Position numbers and translations under genes: made by a program
Shown here: one piece after another, positions 35,551-45,291 of the stretch
Position numbering within the stretch: position 1 is the first letter of the stretch
How the letters are laid out: every line of letters begins with the position of its first letter
Notes under the pieces: model-generated
What the model was told of the DNA's origin: nothing
The model's input: the letters and a program-made list of their open reading frames with translations, nothing else
Databases searched by the model: none
DNA from: Geitlerinema sp. S16
Lineage (GTDB): Bacteria > Cyanobacteriota > Cyanobacteriia > Cyanobacteriales > Geitlerinemataceae
Direction of reading: 5' to 3'
DNA length: 51,872 nucleotides
Assembly: GCA_011390275.1 (NCBI GenBank)
Contig: JAABST010000031.1
Span: 1 to 51,872 of the forward strand

Positions 35551-35587
35551 AGAGCCTAACGACTTTATCGCAAGATTGCTAGGCTCT
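35551..35587 (-). promoter_or_regulatory. Intercistronic hairpin between nrdA and nrdB
   Basis: AGAGCCTA (35551-35558) pairs with TAGGCTCT (35580-35587) around a 21-nt loop. There is no T-run after it on the minus strand, so it is more likely an mRNA-processing or attenuation element than a full terminator. It could set the NrdA:NrdB ratio. Confidence 0.4.
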
Positions 35588-35638
35588 TAGATTAAAAGTG
35601 CAAGATTTGACGAACACTTTTTCCTTGAGTGAATCCGA

Positions 35639-37924
35639 TCAATTGGCGCAGGAGGTGCAACCTTCACCAACAGACTCTTTAAAGTCATCGCGCTGCACCG
35701 TCCGAATGTAATAGATTGCCTTACAACCTTCTTTCCAGGCCAGTAATAACGTATCAAAGATATCTTTGGCTTTTAGCGATCGATCCGGCTCATCGGGAAA
35801 GTAAACCCCCGCGTTCAGGTTGAAGATTAATTCCATCGAAATCCCGGTATCAATCCACTTTTGCATTGTCGCCACAGCTTTGACGATTTGACGCTGATCA
35901 ATGGATTTATTCTCGTGATAAAACCAGAAACAATCTTTGATGAACGGCGGGGCAATCGGGACGGTTCCCTTAGCCCATTTGTCATAAAAAAAGCGGCTAT
36001 AGGTTGGCAAAATGCTAGCCGTGCAACCTTGAACCAATGACGATGACGTGTTGGGAGCGATCGCGGTAATGTGCGAATTTCGGATGCCAAATTCTTGGAT
36101 ATCTCGGGATAGCTGCGTCCAGCGATCGAGGCGATCGGATTCGAGATTTGCGGCATACCAGCTCAGTGGTTTCGCCCCGATTAGATGTCCCTTACTCCAC
36201 TCACTGCCTGCAAAGACGGGATAAGCACCTCGTTCTTTGGATAGCTCCATCGACGCTTTCGTGCAGTAGTAACCGATATCCTCAAACAAAAAATCGATTT
36301 CTTCTAGGTTTTTATAAGAGAGGCGACGTTTCGCGAGCCAATCCGCTAGACCCATCGCGCCAACGCCGATCGTGCGGTATTTAGCATTATGTGTGGTGCT
36401 AGCCTTGAAAGGGGTTTCAGTTAGCTCGATCGTGTTGTCCAATAGACGAACCGAGATCGTACAAATATCTTCTAGTTCGTCCGCTTCGATATTAGCCAAA
36501 TTCAGCGAAGTCAAATTGCAGGTATGAGACTCTTCACCCGGCTTGACATTCGACCACGATTCTTGGCATAAATTACCGCCCGGAATATAGCCTTCATGTT
36601 GGTTCGGGTTCGCACGATTCGAGGTGTCTTTAAACCACAGGTAGGGCATCCCCGTTTCTACCTGCGATTTCATGATTTCTTTAAACAGCTCACGCGCATC
36701 AATTCGTTTGTAAAGCTGAATCGTCTCGTCTAACTTTGATTCAATTTCGGCGTAGGCAACTTCAAACTTGTCGCCCCATAGCTCCGCCAACTCAATGCCC
36801 AGCTTCGTCCGCACTTCATACGGATCAACCAACGTCCACATCTCACGGTGTTCCACCCGACGCATGAATTCATCGGTCACCACAAGCTGCGGAAAAATAT
36901 CGTACGCTTTGCGACGCTGATCGCCGTTTTCGGTCTGGCATTCCAAAAATTCCGGCACGTCCATATGCCAAACATCCAGGCTGACCGTCACGGCTCCGGC
37001 ACGGCGTCCGCCTTGATTCACCGCGATCGCCGTATCGTTCAGCAGCTTCGTCCAGGGAATCATCCCGCCTGAAGCGTTGGCCTTGCCCATCACGGTGCTA
37101 CCCGTCGCCCGAATCCGGCTGACGTTCACGCCAACACCGCCGCCGTTTTTCGAGATACGTGCGGTATCGGTAATCGTCTCGAAGATGCTTTCGAGGTTGT
37201 CGTCCATGCTGGTAATGAAGCAAGACGAGAGCGACCCACCGGGGACGCGTAGGTTTGCCAGGATTGGCGTCGCTAGGGATAACTTGCGGGTAGCGATCGC
37301 CTCGTAAAACCGTCGCGCCCAGGGAAGTCGATTTTCCGGCGTTTCAGGCGAGGCCAACAACAGCGCACAGGTCAACAGCGCCTCTTGAGGCAGCTCATGA
37401 TCGAGCAAATATCGTTTCGTCAGCAGCACCGCTCCGGCATAGTCGTAATCCAGATCCCAGTCGGGATTGATCCACGAACCGGCCTCCTCTAGTTCCTCAT
37501 TAGAGTAAGCACGCATACGTGAATCGTACGCATTCGTCGCAACCTTCTCAGCGACCGTTTGCGGATAGTTGCCGTACTGGTAGCCGCGATGAACTAGCGT
37601 ATCTTTCCAGAGACTCCAGATATGCAGACGCCCCGCAACGTAGCGCCAATCGGGTTCACTCGGGCTACACATTCCGAGGGCGCAGTCGATCAGGTTGTCC
37701 TGAATGTCACGGGTGGTTACCCCCGATCGTAGGCGTGTCGTCAGTCCTGCCTCCAATTCAATCGGATTGGCGTCAAGCCCATCACACGCCCAGTTAACGA
37801 CCTTACGAATTTTGGTGATATCGAGCTGAGTTTTGGTTCCATCTCGACGAAGCACCTCAATTTGGGACGCCGGTACAGCGGGCGAGGGAAAGGGAGCGGA
37901 CGTTTCGGCAAGAATTGACGACAT
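35639..37924 (-). CDS. nrdA: Ribonucleotide reductase class Ia large subunit
   Basis: NrdA (R1) reduces ribonucleoside diphosphates to the deoxy forms, giving precursors for DNA synthesis. The 761-residue protein has an N-terminal ATP cone (IEVLRRDGTKTQLDITKIRK, about 22-110) that gives dATP feedback. The catalytic core has NGGGVGVNVSRIRATGS and the radical site GGNLCQESW with the Asn-x-Cys-x-Glu arrangement. The C-terminal swinging thiol pair is in EGCTSCAN. There is no intein or insertion. Many cyanobacteria use only the B12-dependent class II enzyme, so the aerobic class Ia pair is informative for lineage. A 16-bp palindrome lies 25 bp upstream of its start. Confidence 0.96.
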   Translation of the reverse strand: MSSILAETSAPFPSPAVPASQIEVLRRDGTKTQLDITKIRKVVNWACDGLDANPIELEAGLTTRLRSGVTTRDIQDNLIDCALGMCSPSEPDWRYVAGRLHIWSLWKDTLVHRGYQYGNYPQTVAEKVATNAYDSRMRAYSNEELEEAGSWINPDWDLDYDYAGAVLLTKRYLLDHELPQEALLTCALLLASPETPENRLPWARRFYEAIATRKLSLATPILANLRVPGGSLSSCFITSMDDNLESIFETITDTARISKNGGGVGVNVSRIRATGSTVMGKANASGGMIPWTKLLNDTAIAVNQGGRRAGAVTVSLDVWHMDVPEFLECQTENGDQRRKAYDIFPQLVVTDEFMRRVEHREMWTLVDPYEVRTKLGIELAELWGDKFEVAYAEIESKLDETIQLYKRIDARELFKEIMKSQVETGMPYLWFKDTSNRANPNQHEGYIPGGNLCQESWSNVKPGEESHTCNLTSLNLANIEADELEDICTISVRLLDNTIELTETPFKASTTHNAKYRTIGVGAMGLADWLAKRRLSYKNLEEIDFLFEDIGYYCTKASMELSKERGAYPVFAGSEWSKGHLIGAKPLSWYAANLESDRLDRWTQLSRDIQEFGIRNSHITAIAPNTSSSLVQGCTASILPTYSRFFYDKWAKGTVPIAPPFIKDCFWFYHENKSIDQRQIVKAVATMQKWIDTGISMELIFNLNAGVYFPDEPDRSLKAKDIFDTLLLAWKEGCKAIYYIRTVQRDDFKESVGEGCTSCAN

Positions 37925-37948
37925 AGACGGGTTGAGTTACGTAAAAAA

Positions 37949-37964
37949 ACACCATCGATGGTGT
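37949..37964. promoter_or_regulatory. Perfect 16-bp palindrome upstream of nrdA, NrdR-box-like
   Basis: ACACCATCGATGGTGT is a perfect palindrome centred 32 bp upstream of the nrdA ATG. NrdR boxes are of form acaCwAtATaTwGtgt; this site keeps the outer ACAC/GTGT and the AT/AT positions but has CG at the centre instead of AT. A clear second box is not seen at the usual helical spacing. It is a plausible operator for ribonucleotide reductase control. Confidence 0.45.
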
Positions 37965-38379
37965 AAGGCGCTACAGAAAGCCAGAAATACGGCTAGATGT
38001 GGTATTCGTTCGCATTCTACTCGATACGGGTGAAAATCAAAACCGCTCAAAATTCGTGTTCGATCCCCAATACCTAGCCCTATCAAGCCGTCAATGGCCG
38101 TCAATCCTTTCGGCTTTGTATCTTAAACGTTGAGGTCTCAATCGAGACTGTATCAGGATATACAATTAGATGTTGGACTCGTTTAATTAAGGCAACTGCA
38201 ATAATCTGACTGAGATTAGCGCTCAACATGTCCGTTCTTGTCTACATAAATTTTTTGATCATCAGGCCGGATAATCACGATATCCAGTGAAAGTTCGAGT
38301 GATATGCGCCACGATATCGTTTATACCCACAGCAGGACTAGATGACCCGAATCAAACCATTTTTTAGCGATCAAAGTGC
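37965..38379. other. Intergenic region between nrdA and a pentapeptide gene
   Basis: About 415 bp upstream of nrdA (minus) and the 38380 gene (plus), so it holds two promoters. A short hairpin is possible at GGTCTCAATCGAGACT (near 38130). No gene is supported. Confidence 0.35.
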
Positions 38380-39384
38380 ATGAATACACAAGAGTTAATC
38401 GAACGATATGCTCAAGGTGAACGAGACTTTTGTGATAGTGATTTGGTCTCTGCAAACTTAATTGGTGCAACCTTAACACGGGCTAATTTATCTCGATCAA
38501 ACCTCAATGCGGCAAGTCTTGCACGCGCTCATTTAGAACGCTGTTTCTTGACCTATTCGACATTAGTTGAAGCCTTTCTCTACAGTGCGGATCTGAGCTT
38601 TGCCAAACTCTACAGCGCGGATCTTCGCGGAGCCGATTTAACCAAAGCCAATCTGCGCGGCGCACAGCTCGATCGCGCCGATCTTGAAGGGGCAAAACTG
38701 AGCGGCGCGATCGTGACCTGGGTTTCATTGTTTGGGGCAAATTTACCCAATGTGAACTTGTGCGGCGCAAATTTGAATGGGATTAACCTGCGATCGGCCA
38801 ATCTCGCCGGTGCAAATCTCGACTGGGCGAACCTCTCCGGCGCAAGACTCAGCGGAGCTAACTTATCGGGAACCAGCTTGAACGGCGTCAAGCTCAAAGG
38901 AGCTTGGATGAATGGCTTGCAGCTTGGCAATCTGGATCTCAGCGGCATGGATCTTTCTGAGATTAAATTCAGTGGCGCAAGTCTCGATGCGGCCAACCTT
39001 GCGGGAGCTAACCTATCTCAAAGCATGATGTCATTGGTTTCGCTCAATCAAGCGGATTTGCGAGGGGCTAATATTGCGCAATCGAAGCTTCAACGTAGCC
39101 AATGTCGTGGGGCAAACTTCATGAAAACGCAATTGGTTGCAACCAATTTACGTGAAGCCGATTTGCGGGAGGTTAATTTGAATTTAGCGGATCTTTCTGG
39201 AGCCGATTTAAGTCAGGCGAATCTAGCCTCGGCCTATCTTTGGGGAACCGATCTGACCGGTGCGAATCTGAGCGGCGCAAATCTGAGCGGTGCAAGTTTG
39301 CGTAATGCCGTCCTGGAAGGAACCAAGTTCGATGGCGCTATTTTAACCGGAGCCACGATGCCGGATGGTTCTATTCACCCTTGA
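38380..39384 (+). CDS. Large cytoplasmic pentapeptide-repeat protein
   Basis: A 334-residue protein beginning MNTQELIERYAQGERDFCDS, a short helix that caps the fold. It is followed by about 60 pentapeptide repeats to the C-terminus (for example SADLRGADLTKANLRGAQLD). There is no signal sequence, unlike the two proteins at 2450-3758. The N-terminal helix and uniform repeats are typical of stand-alone cyanobacterial pentapeptide proteins, which form a long right-handed beta helix. Some members mimic DNA and protect gyrase; nothing here specifies that. It ends before a hairpin terminator. Confidence 0.9.
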   Translation: MNTQELIERYAQGERDFCDSDLVSANLIGATLTRANLSRSNLNAASLARAHLERCFLTYSTLVEAFLYSADLSFAKLYSADLRGADLTKANLRGAQLDRADLEGAKLSGAIVTWVSLFGANLPNVNLCGANLNGINLRSANLAGANLDWANLSGARLSGANLSGTSLNGVKLKGAWMNGLQLGNLDLSGMDLSEIKFSGASLDAANLAGANLSQSMMSLVSLNQADLRGANIAQSKLQRSQCRGANFMKTQLVATNLREADLREVNLNLADLSGADLSQANLASAYLWGTDLTGANLSGANLSGASLRNAVLEGTKFDGAILTGATMPDGSIHP

Positions 39385-39426
39385 GACAAAGCCCGACCTC
39401 AAAATCATACGCAAGCACAAACGAAG

Positions 39427-39461
39427 AAACCGTTGGGATAGTTATCCTATCTCAACGGTTT
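39427..39461. terminator. Bidirectional intrinsic terminator
   Basis: AAACCGTTGGGATAG and CTATCTCAACGGTTT form a 15-bp stem (one G-T pair) with a short loop, A-rich on the left and T-rich on the right. It lies 43 bp after the pentapeptide gene and between it and the convergent psb32. Confidence 0.85.
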
Positions 39462-39569
39462 TATCATGATTAATTAATTCATGTTTTGAAGGCAATTTTT
39501 GAATACGATCTCACTCTTTCTCTTTAATAGGAGAAATGAGAAATATTCATCACGTGACATGCTAAATGA

Positions 39570-40283
39570 TTACTGGTACAGCACATAATAAGTCACCATC
39601 GGAATGACCGTTGCGAGGACAAGTAGAACAATAACGATCGTGGTTGTATTGCTGCGTGATGCTTCGGTTTCTTCCGCCGTGGCAAAGTTACGATCGATAT
39701 CAATGTCCTGGGTCAAACTCGGTGCGCCGGGGTCGCCTTGACCGGAAATAACCGAGACGAGTCGCTCTTTTGCGTCCCCAAATGCCTGGTTATACTTATC
39801 GCCCTCAATCAGCGGAGCCATCATGGTCGCGCTCGCAACGCTATCGGCAATCTCGCTCGTCAGCACATCACGAGCGGCCTCGCCCGATCGCACAGCCGCG
39901 TTATTGGTGACGGTGTCCAGCGCTACCAAGACTTGATTCGCCTGGGCTTCCGGGGTCGCGAACCAGGACGAAAATAGAGCATCGGCAAAACTGTCGATCG
40001 TCTCACCATAGTCCAGGCGGCGAATGGTGACGTAGCGCACCTCAATGCCAGTTTGTGCTTGGAGTTCCTGGGAGGCTGCGGCGAGGTTGCCTTCGGTGAT
40101 GCGACTGAGAACGTTACCGTCATCAACGATCCAAGTGTCATCACCGGTGCTGACGATCGGTAGGTCATAGACGCTGGTCGCAAGGACGGGGCTGGCTGGA
40201 AGGATGATCGTCACGATCGCGACAAGTCCTGTGAGTAGAACGGACGTGAGGTGCGATCGGAATGTATTTAAGAACTGAATCAT
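39570..40283 (-). CDS. psb32: Psb32-like TPM-domain protein (photosystem II repair)
   Basis: A 237-residue protein with a signal sequence (about 1-36, ending VLATS). It has the TPM domain (WIVDDGNVLSRITEGNLAAA, TGIEVRYVTIRRLDYGETID, QVLVALDTVTNNAAVRSGE) and a C-terminal transmembrane helix (TTTIVIVLLVLATVIPMV). This matches Psb32, the cyanobacterial homologue of plant TLP18.3, which helps photosystem II repair under photodamage in the thylakoid lumen. TPM domains bind Ca2+ and may have weak phosphatase activity. The domain length and C-terminal anchor fit. It is monocistronic and convergent with the pentapeptide gene. Confidence 0.85.
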   Translation of the reverse strand: MIQFLNTFRSHLTSVLLTGLVAIVTIILPASPVLATSVYDLPIVSTGDDTWIVDDGNVLSRITEGNLAAASQELQAQTGIEVRYVTIRRLDYGETIDSFADALFSSWFATPEAQANQVLVALDTVTNNAAVRSGEAARDVLTSEIADSVASATMMAPLIEGDKYNQAFGDAKERLVSVISGQGDPGAPSLTQDIDIDRNFATAEETEASRSNTTTIVIVLLVLATVIPMVTYYVLYQ

Positions 40284-40566
40284 GGAATCGGAGAGTTATG
40301 AGGGCGGGATATTTCGTAATTTTAATACTGTGTTCGATCGGTACATAGTGATCGAACACAGGCGTGATCCACTGTCGTGGGAACGTGATTTTCCCAGTAC
40401 GATCACAATGAACGTTGTAACCAACGCTGAACACTAGGCGTCGATAATGTATGGAAATGTATAGATTGCATCTTGAACATATCTCGTTTCATGATGTGGC
40501 TGCAACTGCGTCCTGATCGTGCGATGCCGCCCATTTTTGATCACTCCGTTACTTCACGAGGTTGCC
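40284..40566. other. Divergent intergenic region
   Basis: 280 bp between psb32 and the DUF2301 gene. It includes TTCGATCGGTACATAGTGATCGAACAC (near 40333), with inverted arms TTCGAT/ATCGAA that might serve as a regulator site. No gene is present. Confidence 0.3.
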
Positions 40567-41298
40567 ATGACAAACCCTGAACCGATCCTCGAAATGCCGA
40601 CCCTTGAAACCCCGATTTTGTTCGGACAATTTGGCGAATATACGATTACGCCGCGCGATCACCTGGAGGTGAAAATCTACCGAGCCGGTTTGCTGGTTTC
40701 GGCGCTGAGTTTTGCGATCGGGACGGGGTTGGTGCTTGGGGTGGGGACGACACCGGAGGTGCTGGCGTGGTTAACACCGCTCTGGATTGCCTTCAGCGTG
40801 GGCTTGGGGGTGAGCCTGCTGACGATTCATATTTATCTGCGCCCGCTCCATCGTTTGCTCCAACTGTTTTGGCTGATTGGGTTTCTCGCTTCGCTGGAGG
40901 TGCTGACTCAAACTGATACACCGCTGGTGGCAGAAATTTACACCCATCCCGATCGCCTCTGGAGCATTGGGTGTTTATTCGCTGCGCTGACGGGTATTTG
41001 CTTTAAAGAAGCGTTTTGTTTTGATCGCGCCGAAACTAAGTTTTTAACGCCGATTATGCCGATTACGATCGTCGGACATATGGCGGGGATTTTGCCCGTG
41101 GCGAGCGAAAAAATGTTGCTGGGAATTTGGGCGGTGTTGCTGCTAATGTTTGCGGGGCGTAAGCTGACGCAGAATATTCCCGATGATATTGGTGATAAAA
41201 GCGTATTCGAGCATCTGAAAGATCCGGAGGCTCATCCCGATCGCTTTGCCCTTGCCAATGATGCACGTTCGGATGCGGGGACGCCGAACAAAGACTAG
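40567..41298 (+). CDS. DUF2301 family membrane protein
   Basis: A 243-residue integral membrane protein starting at ATG 40567 (MTNPEPILEMPTLET); the open frame extends to 40519. It has about seven hydrophobic segments. The block FGQFGEYTITPRDHLEVKIY followed by RAGLLVSALSFAIGTGLVL is the feature I associate with DUF2301, a cyanobacteria/chloroplast family of unknown function. GICFKEAFCFDRAETKF includes conserved Cys and acidic residues. It overlaps no other gene and is followed by dprA after 94 bp. Confidence 0.75.
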   Translation: MTNPEPILEMPTLETPILFGQFGEYTITPRDHLEVKIYRAGLLVSALSFAIGTGLVLGVGTTPEVLAWLTPLWIAFSVGLGVSLLTIHIYLRPLHRLLQLFWLIGFLASLEVLTQTDTPLVAEIYTHPDRLWSIGCLFAALTGICFKEAFCFDRAETKFLTPIMPITIVGHMAGILPVASEKMLLGIWAVLLLMFAGRKLTQNIPDDIGDKSVFEHLKDPEAHPDRFALANDARSDAGTPNKD

Positions 41299-41392
41299 GC
41301 GGCGATCGATCAATCAGACAATCAAAATTAATCTATGGATCAATGGATCGATCCGTCGGTCTCAACTTCGACACTTTTTCCTGAACCCTGCT

Positions 41393-42526
41393 ATGACCGA
41401 TACCACCGAGCGTATTTACTGGCTGGCCTGGACGCGGCTGCGCGGCATTGGCTCCAAATCCCAGCGTGCTTTGTTCGATCATTTCGGTTCAATGGCAACG
41501 GCTTGGGAGGCGAGTGCGGCGGAGCTGGCGGACATCGAAGGGTTTGGCGCGAAAACCGTAGATTCGATCGTTGCTCAACGTCCAACGATCAATCCGGATC
41601 ACCTGTATGCGACCTACACCGACGCCAATCCTTGGTTTTGGACACTGGGCGATGACGACTACCCGGCACTGCTGCGAGAAAGTCCCCTACCGCCGCCGAT
41701 TTTGCATTACCTTGGCGAGCCGCACCCCGAAGATCTGACGGGTCAAAGGCCGAGTGTGGCGATCGTCGGGACACGTAGCCCGTCGGACTATGGCAAACGC
41801 TGGACACGCCGACTGACCGAAGCCTTGGTGGAAAAAGGCTTTACGATCCTTTCCGGTATGGCCGCAGGCATCGACGCGATCGCCCACGAAACCTGTCTAC
41901 GCCACAGCGGACGCACGATCGCCGTCTTTGGCACGGGCGTCGATGTGATTTATCCCGACTCCAACCGCAAGCTCTACGCCGCCATTCGCGATCGAGGCTT
42001 GATCCTGAGCGAATATCCCGCCCAAACCGGCCCCCGTCGCGAGCATTTTCCCGCCCGTAATCGCATTGTCGCTGCCATGAGTCGCGCCACGATCGTCACC
42101 GAAGCCCCCGAGCGATCAGGCGCACTGATCACCGCTCGCCTCGCCAACGACTATGGCCGCGAGGCGATCGCCGTTCCCGGCAATCTCGACAACCCCGATC
42201 TACGCGGCTGCAACCGTCTGATCGCCGACGGAGCCGCGCAGCTCGTACTCGACGAGCAACACCTCCTGGATTTACTCGCTGGCCTGCCCGGACTTGACCC
42301 CCAACGTGTCACCACAACTAGCGCCCCAGCCCGCGAGATTCCTCCCGACTTTCCCGAATTATTACGTCGTGTCCTCGAAGGTATCCCCTACGAACCCATT
42401 TCGATCGATCAGCTCGCCGCAAACTTGGGGCTTTCCGGTGGGGAACTGCTAGCGGCACTATCTCAGCTTGAGCTGATGGACTGGATCGTGCAGCTTCCCG
42501 GCAGTATGCGATATCAACGCTGCTAG
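41393..42526 (+). CDS. dprA: DNA-processing protein DprA
   Basis: DprA loads RecA on incoming single-stranded DNA during natural transformation. The 377-residue protein has an N-terminal helix-hairpin-helix/SAM-like region (RLRGIGSKSQRALFDHFGSM; IEGFGAKTVDSIV). The Rossmann-like core has VAIVGTRSPSDYGKRW, LSGMAAGIDAIAHETCLR, GTGVDVIYPDSNR and SGALITARLANDYGREAIAV. A C-terminal winged helix follows (PYEPISIDQLAANLGLSGGE). The start is ATG 41393 (MTDTTERIYWL); the open frame reaches back to 41246, overlapping the DUF2301 gene. It implies that this organism or its ancestors could take up DNA. Confidence 0.95.
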   Translation: MTDTTERIYWLAWTRLRGIGSKSQRALFDHFGSMATAWEASAAELADIEGFGAKTVDSIVAQRPTINPDHLYATYTDANPWFWTLGDDDYPALLRESPLPPPILHYLGEPHPEDLTGQRPSVAIVGTRSPSDYGKRWTRRLTEALVEKGFTILSGMAAGIDAIAHETCLRHSGRTIAVFGTGVDVIYPDSNRKLYAAIRDRGLILSEYPAQTGPRREHFPARNRIVAAMSRATIVTEAPERSGALITARLANDYGREAIAVPGNLDNPDLRGCNRLIADGAAQLVLDEQHLLDLLAGLPGLDPQRVTTTSAPAREIPPDFPELLRRVLEGIPYEPISIDQLAANLGLSGGELLAALSQLELMDWIVQLPGSMRYQRC

Positions 42527-42970
42527 GTCAGGATATCTGACGTTTCTCAGTGGAGTTGAGGGGCTGAACTGAGATGAATCGGTATAAAAATAAACGGCAT
42601 CAGTGACCCGCAGACGATCTAATTTGGGATAAGACCGATCGAGGGTTAGTGTGTGAATCTCGATCGGCACAAATTGAGCGATATGTCGCAGGGTGGCATC
42701 CGGATCGCCGCAGCGATCGAGCCAAATGCACTAAGATTAATGCGATCTCCAAAGAAACGAGAAGGGCATTGTTGCCAAACGTTCGAGATGGCGTTAATTC
42801 GGACGCATCGTCTGCGAGTGCAGTCGCATGTTAGGTGATCCTAGTACTGTCAAAACAGAAGCGCGTGTCGGGTCTATCCATGATCCCGGCACGATCTTAA
42901 TAAATGTTAGGATTGCCACAGTCGAACGTTAACTGAAGATAAGTAAAATCGATAAGGATAAGAGTCCTGC
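42527..42970. other. Intergenic region upstream of pnp
   Basis: About 440 bp with no accepted gene; short frames of 60-70 codons occur but overlap each other. The last 70 bp (GATAAGGATAAGAG before the ATG) provide a purine-rich ribosome binding region for pnp. There is no rpsO gene here, unlike the enterobacterial rpsO-pnp operon. Confidence 0.4.
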
Positions 42971-45118
42971 ATGAAAGAAATGGAAAAGTCAATATCCTTT
43001 GACGGACGGGATATTCGACTGAAGGTTGGCTTACTCGCACCGCAAGCCGGTGGTTCCGTATTGGTAGAGTCGGGAGATACAGCAGTTCTCGTTACGGCAA
43101 CGCGATCGTCTGGACGTGAAGGAATTGATTTCCTGCCCCTGCTCGTAGATTACGAAGAGCGGATGTACGCCGGAGGAAAGATCCCCGGTGGTTTCCTTCG
43201 TCGCGAAGGTCGCCCGCCGGAGAAAGTAACGCTGACCAGTCGATTAATCGATCGACCCATGCGTCCCCTCTTTCCCCAGTGGATTCGCGATGACATCCAA
43301 ATCGTCGCCACGACGCTGTCCGTGGATGAATTTGTCCCCCCAGATGTACTGGCCGTAACCGGTGCATCTTTTGCCACCATCCTTGCCGGGATTCCCTTTA
43401 ACGGGCCAATGGCAGCCGTGCGAGTCGGCTTGGTTGGCGATGACTTTATCATCAACCCGACCCACGACGAAATTCGTGATGGTGACCTTGACCTAATTGT
43501 CGCCGGAACGAAAGACGGTGTCGTCATGGTCGAAGCGGGCGCGAGCTGCCTGCCGGAGCAAGATATTGTCGAAGCGATCGACTTTGGCTACGAAGCGGCC
43601 TGCGACCTGATCGCCGCTCAGGAAGAAATCATGGCGGAACTGGGCATTTCCCTGGTCACCGCCGAGCCGCCCGTCGTGGATTCCACTCTGGAAGATTACG
43701 TCACCAAAGCCGCGACGAAGAAGGTTAAAGCCATTCTGTCCAGCTTTGATTTGGGCAAAGCGGGACGCGATGCAGCACTCGACGCCCTGAAAGCAGAAAT
43801 TGCGGAAGCGATCCAGGGACTGAAAGAAGACGACCCGATTCGCGCTGCCGTCGCGGCCAATAGTAAAGCCTTGGGCAACGTTTATAAAAGCGTGACCAAG
43901 AAGCTGATGCGGGCTCAAATCGTCAAAGACAAAGTGCGAGTTGACGGTCGCAAACTCGACGAAGTGCGTCCGATTTCCTGCCAAGTTGGTGTCTTGCCCC
44001 AGCGCGTTCACGGCAGCGGTTTGTTTAACCGTGGTTTAACCCAGGTTTTGTCGCTGGCAACCCTGGGAACTCCCGGCGATGCGCAGGAACTCGATGACCT
44101 GAACCCGCAAAACGAAAAACGTTACCTGCATCACTACAATTTCCCGCCCTATTCGGTCGGTGAAACGCGCCCGATGCGATCGCCCGGTCGCCGCGAAGTC
44201 GGTCACGGTGCGCTCGCTGAACGTGCCTTGCTACCGGTGTTGCCCTCGAAGGAGGAGTTCCCCTACACGATTCGTGTGGTGTCGGAAGTCTTGTCGTCCA
44301 ATGGTTCGACCTCGATGGGTTCGGTCTGCGGTTCGACTCTGTCGTTGATGCATGCCGGTGTACCGATTACCAAGCCGGTGAGCGGTGCGGCAATGGGTCT
44401 CATTAAGGAAGGCGACGAGGTTCGTATCCTGACGGATATCCAAGGCATCGAGGATTTCCTCGGTGATATGGACTTCAAAGTGGCCGGAACCGATACCGGG
44501 ATTACGGCGCTGCAAATGGATATGAAGATCTCTGGTCTGCCGCTGGAGGTGATCGCGAAGGCGATCCACCAAGCGCTCCCGGCTCGTCTACACATCCTCG
44601 ACAAAATGCTCGAAGCGATCGGCGAACCGAAGGAAGAACTTTCGCCGTTTGCACCGCGCTTGGTGACGCTGCGGATTCCGCAAGACCTGATCGGTCTGGT
44701 CATCGGCCCCGGTGGTAAGACGATTAAGGGCATCACGGAGCAAACCGGCTGCAAAATCGATATCGATGATGACGGTACGGTTACAGTGTCGGGCAAAGAT
44801 AGCGAAGGTGCGAAACGTGCCATGCGCATCATTGCGGGCATGACGCGTCAGGTGAAATCGAATGAGGTCTTCCTCGGTCGAGTGACGCGGATTATCCCGA
44901 TCGGTGCGTTCGTCGAAATCCTCCCTGGTAAAGAGGGGATGGTTCACATCTCGCAGGTGGCGGACTACCGCATCGGCAAGGTGGACGATGAGCTGTCGAT
45001 CGGGGATGAAATCGTCGTCAAGGTGCGTGAGATTGATAGCAAAAATCGCATCAACTTGACGCGCCTGGGCATTCATCCCGATGAAGCGGCAGCAGCACGC
45101 GAAGCGGCAGCGCTTTAA
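42971..45118 (+). CDS. pnp: Polyribonucleotide nucleotidyltransferase (PNPase)
   Basis: PNPase degrades RNA 3'-5' with phosphate and, in cyanobacteria, also makes heteropolymeric tails. The 715-residue protein has two RNase PH-like domains with a helical linker. Key blocks are [36 protein letters not shown] and the acidic [19 protein letters not shown]. The C-terminal KH domain ([16 protein letters not shown]) and S1 domain ([20 protein letters not shown]) bind RNA. The start is ATG 42971; ATG 42980 (MEKSISFDG) is possible. A strong hairpin follows the stop. Confidence 0.97.
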   Translation: MKEMEKSISFDGRDIRLKVGLLAPQAGGSVLVESGDTAVLVTATRSSGREGIDFLPLLVDYEERMYAGGKIPGGFLRREGRPPEKVTLTSRLIDRPMRPLFPQWIRDDIQIVATTLSVDEFVPPDVLAVTGASFATILAGIPFNGPMAAVRVGLVGDDFIINPTHDEIRDGDLDLIVAGTKDGVVMVEAGASCLPEQDIVEAIDFGYEAACDLIAAQEEIMAELGISLVTAEPPVVDSTLEDYVTKAATKKVKAILSSFDLGKAGRDAALDALKAEIAEAIQGLKEDDPIRAAVAANSKALGNVYKSVTKKLMRAQIVKDKVRVDGRKLDEVRPISCQVGVLPQRVHGSGLFNRGLTQVLSLATLGTPGDAQELDDLNPQNEKRYLHHYNFPPYSVGETRPMRSPGRREVGHGALAERALLPVLPSKEEFPYTIRVVSEVLSSNGSTSMGSVCGSTLSLMHAGVPITKPVSGAAMGLIKEGDEVRILTDIQGIEDFLGDMDFKVAGTDTGITALQMDMKISGLPLEVIAKAIHQALPARLHILDKMLEAIGEPKEELSPFAPRLVTLRIPQDLIGLVIGPGGKTIKGITEQTGCKIDIDDDGTVTVSGKDSEGAKRAMRIIAGMTRQVKSNEVFLGRVTRIIPIGAFVEILPGKEGMVHISQVADYRIGKVDDELSIGDEIVVKVREIDSKNRINLTRLGIHPDEAAAAREAAAL

Positions 45119-45140
45119 TTCGTGCTGTAAGTTGCGTTAC

Positions 45141-45171
45141 CAGCAGGCTGGGCTACAGCTTCAGCCTGCTG
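45141..45171 (+). terminator. Hairpin after pnp
   Basis: CAGCAGGCTG pairs with CAGCCTGCTG as a 10-bp perfect stem around an 11-nt loop, 22 bp past the pnp stop. It is not followed by a clean T-run (GCTACGTTGTTTG), so termination may be weak; it may also protect the 3' end. Confidence 0.55.
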
Positions 45172-45291
45172 CTACGTTGTTTGTACGACGCCTGTGTCAG
45201 GCTCCGCTCGTTGGGAGAATCGAATCGTCTCGAATCGCGTCTATTCGCCTCGTGCTGGTTTCGATTCTGTTGCCTTGCCTACGTCGAATTG

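Noticed and set aside
38610..38996. 128-codon minus-strand frame with repeated LAPLSLAP-like units
   Set aside because: It is the antisense reading of pentapeptide repeats, which always gives long open frames.
42458..42670. 70-codon minus-strand frame overlapping the end of dprA
   Set aside because: It overlaps a well supported gene for a third of its length and has no recognisable motif.
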